NCBI RefSeq assembly: GCF_000621725.1
Contig: NZ_JHXM01000007.1
Location: 62,001-126,000, forward strand
Length of the DNA: 64,000 nucleotides
From: Xylanibacter brevis ATCC 19188
GTDB taxonomy: Bacteria; Bacteroidota; Bacteroidia; Bacteroidales; Bacteroidaceae
Direction of reading: 5' to 3'
Shown: piece by piece, positions 29,148 to 38,901 of the stretch
Layout of the letters: the number at the start of each line of letters is the position of its first letter
How positions within the stretch are numbered: the stretch's first letter is position 1
The notes under the pieces: model-generated
What the model was told of the DNA's origin: nothing
The model's input: only the letters and a program-made list of their open reading frames with translations
Databases searched by the model: none
Translations under genes and position numbers: made by a program

Positions 29148-29720
29148 ATGAAGAACATTGTAATTTTTGGAGCCCCTGGCTCAGGTAAAGGAACACAGAG
29201 TGACAAACTGATTGAGAAGTACGGACTGGAGCATATCTCTACAGGTGACGTACTGCGTGCTGAGATTAAGAACGGCACCGAGCTGGGCAACACTGCCAAG
29301 CAGTTTATTGACAACGGACAGCTGATCCCCGACGAGCTGATGATCAGCATCCTGGCATCGGTATATGACTCATTCGGTCGTGAGCATAAGGGTGTAATCT
29401 TTGATGGTTTCCCTCGCACCATTCCACAGGCTGACGCCCTGAAGAAGATGTTGGCTGAGCGTGGCGACAAGGTGGCTGCCATGATCGAGCTGGACGTTCC
29501 CGAGGACGAACTGATGAAGCGTCTGATTCTGCGTGGACAGCAGAGCGGTCGCGCTGATGATAATGAAGAGACAATCAAGAAGCGCCTGGTGGTTTATCAC
29601 AACCAGACACAGCCACTGATCGAGTGGTACAAGCAGGAAGGTCTGCACCACCACATCAATGGTCTGGGCGAGCTGGATCGTATCTTCGCAGATATTTGTG
29701 ATGTGATAGATGGAATCTAA
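29148..29720 (+). CDS. adk: adenylate kinase
   Basis: 190 residues; interconverts ATP plus AMP and two ADP. P-loop [10 protein letters not shown] near the N-terminus, [14 protein letters not shown] for AMP binding, and a short LID ([18 protein letters not shown]) without zinc cysteines, so the short form of the enzyme, as expected for Bacteroidetes. Its last 11 bp overlap obgE. Confidence 0.97.
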   Translation: MKNIVIFGAPGSGKGTQSDKLIEKYGLEHISTGDVLRAEIKNGTELGNTAKQFIDNGQLIPDELMISILASVYDSFGREHKGVIFDGFPRTIPQADALKKMLAERGDKVAAMIELDVPEDELMKRLILRGQQSGRADDNEETIKKRLVVYHNQTQPLIEWYKQEGLHHHINGLGELDRIFADICDVIDGI

Positions 29721-30876
29721 TTTTGTAGACTACGTAAAAATCATGTGCCGCTCGGGTAAGGGCGGCAAAGGGTCGATGCACCTGCGCCACGTGAAGTACA
29801 ACCCTAACGGGGGACCTGACGGTGGCGACGGGGGTAAAGGCGGTAGCATTATCCTGCGCGGTAATCATAACTACTGGACGCTGTTGCACCTGAAGTACGA
29901 GAGACATATCTTCGCAGAGCATGGTGGCAACGGTGGTCGTGACAAGTGTCATGGCACCGACGGAAAGGACATCTATATCGATGTGCCTTGCGGTACGGTG
30001 GTGTATAATGCCGAAACGGGAAAATATATTTGCGACGTGACCTACGACGGACAGGAGGTGATGTTGCTGAAAGGTGGTCGCGGCGGACTGGGTAACTTCC
30101 AGTTCCGCACGGCGACGAACCAGGCTCCGCGCTATGCGCAACCTGGAGAACCCATGCAGGAGATGACCATCATCCTGGAACTGAAGCTGCTGGCTGACGT
30201 GGGACTGGTGGGATTTCCTAATGCAGGTAAATCAACGTTGGTGTCGGCTTTGTCTAATGCGAAGCCGAAGATTGCTAACTATCCGTTTACGACGATGGAG
30301 CCTTCGTTGGGCATTGTGGGCTATCGCGACGGCAAGTCGTTTGTGATGGCCGATATTCCCGGTATTATCGAGGGCGCCTCCGAGGGTAAAGGACTGGGAC
30401 TGCGCTTCCTGCGCCATATTGAGCGCAACTCACTGTTGCTCTTTATGGTGCCTGGCGATACCGACGACATCAAGCGCGAGTACGAGATTCTGCTCAACGA
30501 GTTGCAGCAGTTCAACCCCGAGATGCTGGACAAGCACCGTGTGCTGGCAGTGACCAAGTCCGACCTGCTGGACGAGGAACTGATAGAGATGTTGCGCGAG
30601 ACGTTGCCTCAGGATCTGCCTGTGGTGTTCATCTCGGCCGTGACAGGCTACGGACTCGACGAACTGAAAGATGTGCTGTGGCGCGAACTGAATGCTGAAA
30701 GCAACAAGATTCAGGGCATCATGGCAGAGGATTCGTTGGTGCACCGCGACAAGGATATGTCGATGTTTGCACAAGAGCTGGCCGATGAAGGCGAGGATGA
30801 AGACATCGAATATGTGGATGTAGAAGATGTCGATGACTTGGAAGATTTTGAATACGAAGACGACGAAGAAGTTTAG
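29710..30876 (+). CDS. obgE: Obg family GTPase
   Basis: 388 residues; ribosome-assembly GTPase. Glycine-rich Obg fold at 1-158 ([30 protein letters not shown] in two parts), then the G domain with P-loop GFPNAGKST, the switch segment [22 protein letters not shown] and TKSD. The C-terminal about 40 residues are almost entirely acidic (D/E) instead of the OCT domain. Starts 11 bp inside adk, implying coupled translation. Confidence 0.96.
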   Translation: MESNFVDYVKIMCRSGKGGKGSMHLRHVKYNPNGGPDGGDGGKGGSIILRGNHNYWTLLHLKYERHIFAEHGGNGGRDKCHGTDGKDIYIDVPCGTVVYNAETGKYICDVTYDGQEVMLLKGGRGGLGNFQFRTATNQAPRYAQPGEPMQEMTIILELKLLADVGLVGFPNAGKSTLVSALSNAKPKIANYPFTTMEPSLGIVGYRDGKSFVMADIPGIIEGASEGKGLGLRFLRHIERNSLLLFMVPGDTDDIKREYEILLNELQQFNPEMLDKHRVLAVTKSDLLDEELIEMLRETLPQDLPVVFISAVTGYGLDELKDVLWRELNAESNKIQGIMAEDSLVHRDKDMSMFAQELADEGEDEDIEYVDVEDVDDLEDFEYEDDEEV

Positions 30877-30896
30877 TTGATCAGTTTTCTACTAAC

Positions 30897-33800
30897 ATGA
30901 ATAAGAGATTTTTGATGATGCTTGCAACGCTGCTCACCTTTACGGTGGCAGTTGTTGCTCAGATTACCAATTCAACTTTAGCAGGTACAGTGACGTATGT
31001 GGGCAGTACGGAGACGGTCATTGGTGCCACAGTGCAGGCTATGCACGAACCTTCGGGAACGCGCTACACGGCCATCACCAACGTCAACGGATTGTTTACC
31101 ATCCAGGGCATGCGCCCCGGTGGACCGTATGTGGTGACGGTCAGCTACATCGGGTGTAAACCTTCTGTGTCAAAAGACATCACCCTGGTGCTGGGCGAGA
31201 CAACCAAGCTGGACACCAAGCTCGCTGAGAGCACTACCGAGTTGAGTGAGGTGCTGGTGAGCGGCAAGGCTACGAAGTTTACGACGCAGAAGACGGGACC
31301 TTCTACGAACGTCTCTGCCCGGCAGATTGAGAACATGCCTACAACGAACCGTTTGATTACGGACATCGTCAGACTGTCGCCCTATGGTGGTAGTGGTATG
31401 ATACTGGCTGGACGTGACGGACGTACGTCAAACTTTACCATTGATGGTGCCAACTTCAATAACGATTTTGGTACGACCATGGATCTGCCTGGTGGCGGTA
31501 ATCCTATTTCAATAGATGCCATCGAGGAGATGCAGATTCTGATATCGCCCTTCGATGTGCGTCAAACGGGCTTTATCGGTGGTGGCGTGAATGCCATTAC
31601 GAAGTCGGGTACAAACACGTACAAGGGAACGGCTTATGTGTATCACCGCAATGAGAATATGCATGGTGATGCCGTGAACCGCGAGCAGTTGACTGGCACA
31701 CGCGAAAAGGACCAGAACACCATCTATGGTTTTACGCTGGGCGGACCTATCATTAAGAATAAACTGTTCTTCTTTGCCAATGGCGAGATGGCCAAGACAC
31801 CGACGGTGGTGAATCGCTGGCGCGGTTCGGAAGACGGCGTGGCTGATCCTACGAACTATATCTCGCGCGTAAAACTGAGTGACCTGGAACAGGTGTCGCA
31901 GTATGTGGCCGACAAGTACGGCTATAACACGGGCTCGTGGACGAACTACCCGGCTGTGGACAACAACTATAAGTTTCTGGCACGAATAGACTGGAACATC
32001 ACGGACCGCCATCATCTGGCACTGCGCTACAACTTTACGGACAACGCTTTGTGGAAGGCCACCAACGTGAACTCTATGGACGGCGCTAAGCGTTCGTCAT
32101 ACGGTCGTTTGTCGCAATATGCCTTGTCTTATGCGAACTCGCTCTACCAGATGAAGAACAAGGTGCACTCTTTCTCTATTGATCTGAACAGCAGATTGAC
32201 GGAGAATATCTCGAACCAGTTCCTGGCCACGTTTACGAAGAAAGATGATGTGCGCGAGACGGACTCTTCCGACTTCCCGTTTATTGATATCATGGACGGT
32301 GCTGGTGGTAACTATATGTCACTGGGACATGAACTGTTCTCGTGGAAAACGGGTATTCATAATGACGTGTGGAATGTCAAGGATGACGTGACCTACTATC
32401 TTGGCACACACAAGATTATGGCGGGCATCAGCTATGAATATAAGATGGCCGACAATATCTATATGCGTAATGGTGCGGGATACTATCGCTATAAGTCGTT
32501 GGACGATTTCCTGACGGGGGCAACTCCCGAAGTGGTGGCATTGACTTATGGCTATAATGGTGAGATGGAGCCTGCCGTCAGAGTGCGCAACCATCGTCTG
32601 GGCGTTTATCTGCAGGATGAATGGGAACTGCTGTCAAACGTGAAGCTGACCTACGGTCTCAGACTAGACAACTTGATCTTCGATGATAAGGATATAATGA
32701 CCAATAATGCCATCGCGGCCATTGATTATAACGGTCGTTCGCTGGATACTGGTCGTTGGCCTAGCAGTAGTTTGACGGTGTCACCTCGTTTAGGCGTGAT
32801 ATGGGATGTGTTTGGCGACAAGAGCCTGAAGGTGCGTGGAGGTACGGGCCTGTTTCAGGGTCGTCTGCCTTTGGTGTTCTTTACCAACATGCCGTCGAGC
32901 TCGAACATGTTGCAGTATAATGGCATCTGGAATGCAACAGGCCTGAACAAGGGTATGAACATCACTGAAGAAGGCATGAAGCAGCATTTTGCCGGCGACA
33001 TCAAGACACGCACAGAATTGTATAACTATGTGACAACTCATGGACTGGGTCCTGTGAATATCACACCTGCAGACGGACAGGCGGGTTCTACCATCAGTGG
33101 CGTGGTGACCAACTTTAAACTGCCACAGGTGTGGAAGACGTCGCTGGCTGTTGACTATCAGGTGCCCGTGGCATTCCCTATGACGGTGACCGTTGAGGGT
33201 GTCGTGAACAAGAATATCAACGATGTGTATATCTCAGACTGGAGCTATTACAGTTCCAGCGAACAGCCTCGGTTCAAAGGGGCTGACTGTCGTCCTGAGT
33301 TTGTCAACGTGAAATATAAGGATGCTAACGGAAAGGCGCTGCCAAATGCTTACGTGCTGTCAAACACCAGCAAGGGCTATGGATGGCTGGGTAATATTAC
33401 CGTGACGGCTCAGCCTTTCGAGTGGCTTGACGTGATGGCTGCTTATACGCACATGGTACAGAAAGAGGTGTCGGGCATGCCTGGCAACGATCCTTCTTCT
33501 ACGTTTGCGAACATTCCTTCGTATAAGGGTCCTAATGAGGTCGGACTTCACAACTCATTGTTCGTGATTCCAGACCGCTTCGTGGCTTCGGCATCGTTGC
33601 ACGATAAGTCGGGCAACCATTATAGCTTTATCTATGAGGCCTATCATGGCGGTGTGCGCATAGATGCTTCTACGGGCTATACGATGACTAACAATGTGTC
33701 GTATATGCTGACCAACGACATGAACCAGGATGGTTATAATTATGACCTGGTCTATATACCAAAAGACGATCAGGTGGGCGTAGGTAAAGGTGAGTTCCGC

Positions 33801-34226
33801 TTCGCCTCTGAAGATGATATGAAGCGCTTCATGGATTTCGTGCATAACAACGACTACCTGAAGAAACACCAAGGTCAGTATGCAGGAACCTATGCCGATC
33901 CTTCTCCCTGGGTGCATCGCATTGACTTCAGCTATAAGCACGACTACAACTTCAACGTCAAGGACACGAAGCATAAGTTGCAGCTGAGCTTCGACATGAA
34001 AAATGTACTGAACTTCTTTGATTCTACGTGGGGCGTGGCAAAGTATCTGAATCCTGCCATCGGAAATGATGCCCGCATCCTGACTTATAATGGTAAGGAT
34101 GGTGACGGCTATCCCACATTCTCTACGCCTGCTAGTATTAATGGCAAGACAGAGACGTGGACGTACAGCTATGACGTAGGACAGTGCTGGTACGCAAGCA
34201 TCGGAATAAAATACTTCTTCAACTAA
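30897..34226 (+). CDS. Oar-like TonB-dependent receptor with N-terminal CarboxypepD-like domain
   Basis: 1109 residues. Signal peptide ends VAVVAQ; residues about 22-110 form a carboxypeptidase-regulatory-like beta domain (GTVTYVGSTETVIGATV, NVNGLFTIQGM); a plug with FTIDGANFNNDFGTT and IEEMQILISPFDVRQTGFIGGGVNAITKSGTN (in parts); then a long barrel ending WYASIGIKYFFN. The Oar-type features (QTGFIGGGVNA, YNGRSL region) distinguish it from SusC; no SusD partner is adjacent. Ligand unknown; Oar relatives take part in protein or peptide traffic. It is 20 bp behind obgE and may share its transcript. Confidence 0.87.
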   Translation: MNKRFLMMLATLLTFTVAVVAQITNSTLAGTVTYVGSTETVIGATVQAMHEPSGTRYTAITNVNGLFTIQGMRPGGPYVVTVSYIGCKPSVSKDITLVLGETTKLDTKLAESTTELSEVLVSGKATKFTTQKTGPSTNVSARQIENMPTTNRLITDIVRLSPYGGSGMILAGRDGRTSNFTIDGANFNNDFGTTMDLPGGGNPISIDAIEEMQILISPFDVRQTGFIGGGVNAITKSGTNTYKGTAYVYHRNENMHGDAVNREQLTGTREKDQNTIYGFTLGGPIIKNKLFFFANGEMAKTPTVVNRWRGSEDGVADPTNYISRVKLSDLEQVSQYVADKYGYNTGSWTNYPAVDNNYKFLARIDWNITDRHHLALRYNFTDNALWKATNVNSMDGAKRSSYGRLSQYALSYANSLYQMKNKVHSFSIDLNSRLTENISNQFLATFTKKDDVRETDSSDFPFIDIMDGAGGNYMSLGHELFSWKTGIHNDVWNVKDDVTYYLGTHKIMAGISYEYKMADNIYMRNGAGYYRYKSLDDFLTGATPEVVALTYGYNGEMEPAVRVRNHRLGVYLQDEWELLSNVKLTYGLRLDNLIFDDKDIMTNNAIAAIDYNGRSLDTGRWPSSSLTVSPRLGVIWDVFGDKSLKVRGGTGLFQGRLPLVFFTNMPSSSNMLQYNGIWNATGLNKGMNITEEGMKQHFAGDIKTRTELYNYVTTHGLGPVNITPADGQAGSTISGVVTNFKLPQVWKTSLAVDYQVPVAFPMTVTVEGVVNKNINDVYISDWSYYSSSEQPRFKGADCRPEFVNVKYKDANGKALPNAYVLSNTSKGYGWLGNITVTAQPFEWLDVMAAYTHMVQKEVSGMPGNDPSSTFANIPSYKGPNEVGLHNSLFVIPDRFVASASLHDKSGNHYSFIYEAYHGGVRIDASTGYTMTNNVSYMLTNDMNQDGYNYDLVYIPKDDQVGVGKGEFRFASEDDMKRFMDFVHNNDYLKKHQGQYAGTYADPSPWVHRIDFSYKHDYNFNVKDTKHKLQLSFDMKNVLNFFDSTWGVAKYLNPAIGNDARILTYNGKDGDGYPTFSTPASINGKTETWTYSYDVGQCWYASIGIKYFFN

Positions 34227-34233
34227 GAGATAG

Positions 34234-34263
34234 GAACCCGCCGGTTTGACGGGTTCTTTTTTT
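34234..34263 (+). terminator. terminator after the Oar-like receptor
   Basis: Stem GAACCCG / CGGGTTC followed by at least seven T. Confidence 0.85.
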
Positions 34264-34302
34264 GCAACTTGGTTGCAAACGAAAGTTCTTACCTTTGCAA
34301 CC
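34262..34302 (+). promoter_or_regulatory. candidate metalloregulator operator over the ATPase promoter
   Basis: Perfect dyad TTGCAAC-TTG-GTTGCAA at 34262-34278 plus a third half-site TTGCAACC at 34295-34302. The -7 box TACCTTTG (34290-34297) overlaps the third half-site, so a bound protein would block the promoter. Which regulator (Fur/Zur, ArsR/SmtB or other) is not decidable here. Confidence 0.6.
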
Positions 34303-34340
34303 AGAAAAGATAACATATATAATATAATAAGGTAAGAACA

Positions 34341-36323
34341 ATGGCACACAATCATCATCATGAACAAACGTGTTGTTCGCACGAACATCATCACGAGCCT
34401 TCTTGTTGCTCACATGAACATCAACATGAACACCATCATGACCATCATCATGAAGGACATGACCACCATCATGAGCATCATCACGGATTGAAAGGACAGT
34501 TGGCGTTGATCGTTACAACGGCAGCATTGCTGGTTGTCGCTTATGTGATGGAACAGCACTTGGCATGGCCGCAGTGGCAGTTGTTGCTGGTCTATCTAGT
34601 CCCTTACTTGCTCGTAGGCTATGGCACTTTGCGAGAAGCGGTAGAAGGACTGGCACATTGTGATGCTTTCAACGAGCACTTCCTGATGTCGATAGCTACC
34701 ATTGGTGCACTTTGTATTGGTGAATATCCTGAGGCCGTCTTCGTGATGCTGTTCTTCCAGGTAGGCGAGTTGTTTGAGGGCTATGCCGAAGGGAAGAGCA
34801 GAGAGAGCATAGCACACCTGATGGATATACGTCCTGACGTGGCCCATGTGGAGCGCGACGGTGCAGTGCTTGATGTGATGCCCGATGAAGTGGGGGTAGG
34901 TGAGATCATCTTGGTGCGCCCCGGTGAGAAGGTACCCTTGGATGGCGTCGTCGTAGAAGGCTCTTCTGCCTTGAATACCGTGGCGCTGACAGGCGAGAGC
35001 GTGCCTCGTGATGTAGCAGTGCAGGATGAGGTAATATCTGGTTGTATCAACCTGCAGGGAGTGATTCGAGTGCGTACCACTAAGGCCTTTGGCGAGAGTA
35101 CGGTCTCGAAGATTATCAATCTGGTGGAGAATGCGGGTGAGAGCAAGTCGAAGAGCGAGACCTTTATCACGCGTTTTGCGCGTATCTATACGCCGGTAGT
35201 TGTGTTCCTAGCCATAGGTATTGCTGTCTTGCCACCACTGTTGGGCGCAGGCAGCTTCACGACATGGCTCTATCGCGCCCTGATGTTCTTGGTAGTCTCT
35301 TGTCCTTGTGCATTGGTCATCAGCGTCCCATTGACGTTCTTTGGCGGTCTTGGTGGCGCCTCGCGTAGGGGAATTTTGATTAAGGGAGCCAACTATATCG
35401 ATGTGTTGTCGCGACTGGACACGGTGGTCTTCGATAAGACTGGCACGCTGACCCATGGCCAGTTTGCTGTCACGGCTGTTCATCCCGAGCAATACGATGC
35501 CCAGCAGTTGCTGCATCTAGCTGCTCATGTGGAGCACTTCTCTACGCATCCTATTGGAGCGGCTCTGCGTGATGCCTTCCCCGATGAGGCTACTGATGGC
35601 TGCAGCGTCAGCGATGTGCAGGAGATATCGGGCCACGGTGTGAAGGCTAAGATTGGTGAACTGGAGGTATCTGTTGGTAACACGAAGATGATGGATAGCG
35701 TCGGTGCCAAGTGGCACGACTGCCATCATGTGGGTACCATCATCCATGTGGCCATCGACGGACAATATGCAGGTCATATCGTGATCAACGACCAGGTGAA
35801 GGCAGATAGCGCTGAGGCGATTGTACGATTGCGTGAGTTGGGCATCAAACAACTGGTGATGCTCACTGGCGATAGAGAAGAGGTGGCTGCAGATGTAGCT
35901 GAGAAACTTGGGCTGACAACATATCACGCCGAACTTCTTCCAGAAGATAAAGTGAAGATTGTTGAGGCTTTGGCACCCGGTCACCAACTGGCTTTCGTGG
36001 GCGATGGTATCAATGATGCGCCTGTGCTGGCACGTGCAGATGTCGGTATTGCGATGGGAGGACTGGGTAGCGATGCGGCTATCGAGGCAGCCGATGTGGT
36101 GTTGATGGATGATCAACCTTCAAAGATTGCTCTGGCCATACGCATTGCTCGCCGAACCATTGGCATCGCTCGTCAGAATGTGCTGTTTGCCATTGGTGTA
36201 AAGACGCTCGTACTGATATTGGCAACCTTCGGTCTTGCCACGATGTGGATGGCTGTCTTCGCTGATGTGGGTGTGACGGTATTAGCTGTTCTCAATGCGA
36301 TGCGCGCATTGAGACAGCATTAG
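34341..36323 (+). CDS. heavy-metal P1B-type ATPase (Zn2+/Cd2+/Pb2+ exporter) with His-rich N-terminus
   Basis: 660 residues. Residues 1-50 hold a His/Glu/Asp-rich stretch with two CCSHEH units, replacing the usual HMA domain as metal sensor. Then paired helices, the actuator TGESVPRDV, the transmembrane metal site C321-P-C323, phosphorylation motif DKTGTLT (D365), HPIGAAL, MLTGDREEVA and GDGINDAPVLARADVGIAMG, and a last helix pair with a conserved K (GVKTLVLIL). CPC plus this C-terminal helix points to the Zn/Cd/Pb group (ZntA/CadA). ATG at 34341 follows the promoter by 44 bp. The stop overlaps the convergent gene by 4 bp. Confidence 0.92.
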   Translation: MAHNHHHEQTCCSHEHHHEPSCCSHEHQHEHHHDHHHEGHDHHHEHHHGLKGQLALIVTTAALLVVAYVMEQHLAWPQWQLLLVYLVPYLLVGYGTLREAVEGLAHCDAFNEHFLMSIATIGALCIGEYPEAVFVMLFFQVGELFEGYAEGKSRESIAHLMDIRPDVAHVERDGAVLDVMPDEVGVGEIILVRPGEKVPLDGVVVEGSSALNTVALTGESVPRDVAVQDEVISGCINLQGVIRVRTTKAFGESTVSKIINLVENAGESKSKSETFITRFARIYTPVVVFLAIGIAVLPPLLGAGSFTTWLYRALMFLVVSCPCALVISVPLTFFGGLGGASRRGILIKGANYIDVLSRLDTVVFDKTGTLTHGQFAVTAVHPEQYDAQQLLHLAAHVEHFSTHPIGAALRDAFPDEATDGCSVSDVQEISGHGVKAKIGELEVSVGNTKMMDSVGAKWHDCHHVGTIIHVAIDGQYAGHIVINDQVKADSAEAIVRLRELGIKQLVMLTGDREEVAADVAEKLGLTTYHAELLPEDKVKIVEALAPGHQLAFVGDGINDAPVLARADVGIAMGGLGSDAAIEAADVVLMDDQPSKIALAIRIARRTIGIARQNVLFAIGVKTLVLILATFGLATMWMAVFADVGVTVLAVLNAMRALRQH

Positions 36324-36916
36324 TTGTCGTGATATTCAAAGACACCTCCGAAGTCGGGGTTCTCTCCAAATACCTCACCTTCGTCCGTTTCTTCAGTTCC
36401 TTCCTGATTGGCGTTAGGGTTGTTTTCGATGATAGGCTGATTATAGTCTTTACGGAGTGAGCCTACCACAAGCAGGAAGTCGTTGTAGTGGATGGTGGGA
36501 ATAACAACGCCGAGGATGCCGATGCCACAACGAACACCGTCAGGACGGAAGTTGTTGCACAGACTCATGGTGGCAAAGATGGTGTGGTCGTTGTATTCCA
36601 AGCGGTTGTTCTTCTTAAACAGCTTGTACATCTCTACCTCACTGATGGTGTCGGCAGTGGTGAACATATAGCTGAAGTTGTTGAGCGCATTGTCCATCCA
36701 GTCGCCATTGATACTGTCATGAGCGTTGATACACTGACGGATGTCGTCTTCCATGACAGTGCGCATGCGTTCTTCCGACGGGCAGAAGATGGCCAGAATG
36801 ATAGACAAGACACCAAGGATGGCACCTAAGATGACGAGTCGACCGAAACAGCTGTGGGTGAACTCGTAACTGAGTGATTCTCGCTTGCGGAATGAACCGC
36901 CACCTGACTGATACAT
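36320..36916 (-). CDS. single-span membrane protein of unknown function
   Basis: 198 residues. Basic cytoplasmic N-terminus, one helix about 26-45 (FGRLVILGAILGVLSIILAIF), then an extracytoplasmic domain with EDDIRQCINAHDSINGDWMDNALNNF in two parts and CNNFRPDGVRCGIGILGVVIPTI, ending in an acidic Asn/Glu-rich tail. No family recognised. Last gene of the minus-strand tpiA-folE operon, 26 bp after folE; its stop overlaps that of the ATPase gene. Confidence 0.7.
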   Translation of the reverse strand: MYQSGGGSFRKRESLSYEFTHSCFGRLVILGAILGVLSIILAIFCPSEERMRTVMEDDIRQCINAHDSINGDWMDNALNNFSYMFTTADTISEVEMYKLFKKNNRLEYNDHTIFATMSLCNNFRPDGVRCGIGILGVVIPTIHYNDFLLVVGSLRKDYNQPIIENNPNANQEGTEETDEGEVFGENPDFGGVFEYHDN

Positions 36917-36942
36917 ATGCGTTGTTTGTTAATTGGTTTGTC

Positions 36943-37509
36943 TTAATGATGAATCAGGTTCATGAACTCCTGACGAGTCTTTGCCTGTTCGAAAGCACCG
37001 CTGAACTCGCTGGTGGTAGTCACCGAGTTCTGCTTCTCTACGCCACGCATCTGCATGCACATATGCTTGGCTTCCACCACTACCATGACACCTAAGGGGT
37101 GCAGTGTCTCTTCGATACATTTGCGAATCTGCAGCGTCATGCGCTCTTGCACTTGCAGGCGGTGACTGTAGATATCTACCACACGGGCAATCTTTGAGAG
37201 GCCGGTGATGTAGCCATTGGGGATGTAAGCCACGTGTACCTTGCCGTACATGGGCAGCATGTGATGTTCGCACAGTGAGAAGAAGTCGATGTCCTTGACA
37301 ATGACCATCTGACTGTAGTCCTCCTTGAAGAGGGCATCTGTCAGCACCTTGTGCGCATCCATTTCATAACCGCGTGTCAACACCTGCATAGCCTTGGCTA
37401 CTCGGGTGGGCGTCTTCAGCAGACCTTCGCGCTCTGTGTTCTCGCCCAGCAGTTCTATGATACTTTTATAGTGTGATGCAAGTTCTTCTGTTTTCTTTTC
37501 TAGTTCCAT
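36943..37509 (-). CDS. folE: GTP cyclohydrolase I
   Basis: 188 residues from the ATG at 37509 (MELEKK...); the open frame runs further to 37530 but would overlap the upstream gene. Converts GTP to 7,8-dihydroneopterin triphosphate, the first step of tetrahydrofolate synthesis. Visible: [15 protein letters not shown], the zinc/active-site [41 protein letters not shown] (in parts) and the late zinc-binding [10 protein letters not shown]. Length normal. Ten bp behind the SPOR gene. Confidence 0.96.
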   Translation of the reverse strand: MELEKKTEELASHYKSIIELLGENTEREGLLKTPTRVAKAMQVLTRGYEMDAHKVLTDALFKEDYSQMVIVKDIDFFSLCEHHMLPMYGKVHVAYIPNGYITGLSKIARVVDIYSHRLQVQERMTLQIRKCIEETLHPLGVMVVVEAKHMCMQMRGVEKQNSVTTTSEFSGAFEQAKTRQEFMNLIHH

Positions 37510-37519
37510 GATAACATGT

Positions 37520-38131
37520 TTAATCTGCAACGCTGATTTTGCCTTTCACGATAGTGGCAGACTCATATCCCAGTTTGCGTACTTCTTCTACTTTTGCTTT
37601 GGCATCCTCGTAGTTGCGATAGTTGCCCATACGGCAGATCCATCGGGGAGAGTAGAAGTGCACATACACCTCTTCTCCTGGGAACAACTGTTTGAGTGCG
37701 TTGCCTGTTTTCTCTGCTTTCTGGCGATCACTGCGTGTGTTGCCTCCAGCAAATACCTGAATACGATAGCCTATGGCTTTGTGATAATGTTTGGGTGCAG
37801 CAACGGTATCGGCTGATGGTGTTGCTGAGTTGTTACCGACCTCGTTTTGTGTGCCATTGCTGGCTGAAGTCGTCTTTGTGGCGGCTGCAGCCGTCTTGGT
37901 TGTTGCAGCCGGTTTGGTGGCTGGCTTAGTGGCAGGCTTGGTTATAGTCTTTGTCGGTTTGGCCGACGAATGCGTGCCGTTCACCAGGTCTTCAATCTCT
38001 TTGTCCTGATGGATGGTCACGGTACCTCCACCCGCTGTGGTCTGCTGAACACGTTGGGTAAAAGTCTGTGCGTCGGCATTGATAGCAATGCCGGCACACA
38101 GAGTTAGTATAGTGATGAATAGCTTCATCAT
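37520..38131 (-). CDS. SPOR-domain exported protein
   Basis: About 203 residues from the ATG at 38131 (ATG at 38128 is equally likely). Signal peptide [21 protein letters not shown], a low-complexity linker of K/T/P/A repeats ([11 protein letters not shown]), and a C-terminal SPOR domain (about 130-195: [44 protein letters not shown]). SPOR domains bind denuded peptidoglycan glycan strands, often at division sites. Lies between tpiA and folE in one operon. Confidence 0.85.
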   Translation of the reverse strand: MMKLFITILTLCAGIAINADAQTFTQRVQQTTAGGGTVTIHQDKEIEDLVNGTHSSAKPTKTITKPATKPATKPAATTKTAAAATKTTSASNGTQNEVGNNSATPSADTVAAPKHYHKAIGYRIQVFAGGNTRSDRQKAEKTGNALKQLFPGEEVYVHFYSPRWICRMGNYRNYEDAKAKVEEVRKLGYESATIVKGKISVAD

Positions 38132-38142
38132 ATATTCATTTC

Positions 38143-38901
38143 TTATTTGAAGGCGTCGATGATGCCCTTGAAGTCTGCGCACTTCAGTGAAGCACCGCCA
38201 ATCAGACCACCGTCGATGTCGGGCTTAGCGAACAGCTCAGGAGCGTTAGAAGCCTTGCATGAACCGCCATAGAGGATGGTGGTGTCGTCGGCAACAGCCT
38301 GACCATACTTCTCAGCGATGATAGAACGGATGTAAGCGTGGATCTCCTCAGCCTGCTCAGCAGTAGCGGTCTTACCAGTACCGATAGCCCAGATTGGCTC
38401 GTAGGCGATCACGATCTTGCGGAAGTCCTCCTCAGAGAGGTTGAATACGCTGCCCTCGAGCTCGGCCTTAACCACCTCGTTCTGCTTGCCAGCCTCGCGC
38501 TCCTCGAGTGACTCACCGATACAGAAGATCACCTTCAGATCGTTCTTCTGTGCCAGCAGCACCTTCTCCTTCAGGATCTCGGGAGTCTCCTTATAGTACT
38601 CACGACGCTCTGAGTGACCCAGGATCACGTACTGAGCACCAGTGCTCTTTACCATCTCGGCAGAAACCTCACCAGTGAAAGCGCCCTTCTCCTTGTCTGC
38701 GCAGTTCTCTGCACCCAGACCGATGATAGACTGATCGAGGAACTGAGCGATAGAAGCTAAGTGAATGAATGGGGTGCAGATTACTACACCGCAGTTGGGC
38801 TTCTCTGCCTTCAGTGTCTCGTTCAGCTCTTTTGCAAGAGCAATACCATCCTGGAGATTCATGTTCATCTTCCAGTTACCTGCTACAATTTTCTTTCTCA
38901 T
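38143..38901 (-). CDS. tpiA: triose-phosphate isomerase (probable internal start)
   Basis: 252 residues if started at the internal ATG at 38901, the usual length. Interconverts dihydroxyacetone phosphate and glyceraldehyde 3-phosphate. GNWKMN (Lys), GHSERREYY (catalytic His), [14 protein letters not shown] (catalytic Glu) and [24 protein letters not shown] for phosphate binding are all present. The bases before this ATG are A-rich on the coding strand, as is common ahead of Bacteroidetes start codons, so separate translation is plausible despite the open frame upstream. Confidence 0.9.
   Translation of the reverse strand: MRKKIVAGNWKMNMNLQDGIALAKELNETLKAEKPNCGVVICTPFIHLASIAQFLDQSIIGLGAENCADKEKGAFTGEVSAEMVKSTGAQYVILGHSERREYYKETPEILKEKVLLAQKNDLKVIFCIGESLEEREAGKQNEVVKAELEGSVFNLSEEDFRKIVIAYEPIWAIGTGKTATAEQAEEIHAYIRSIIAEKYGQAVADDTTILYGGSCKASNAPELFAKPDIDGGLIGGASLKCADFKGIIDAFK

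Noticed and set aside
37510..37530. Upstream start for folE
   Set aside because: Would overlap the SPOR gene; MELEKK at 37509 fits the family start.
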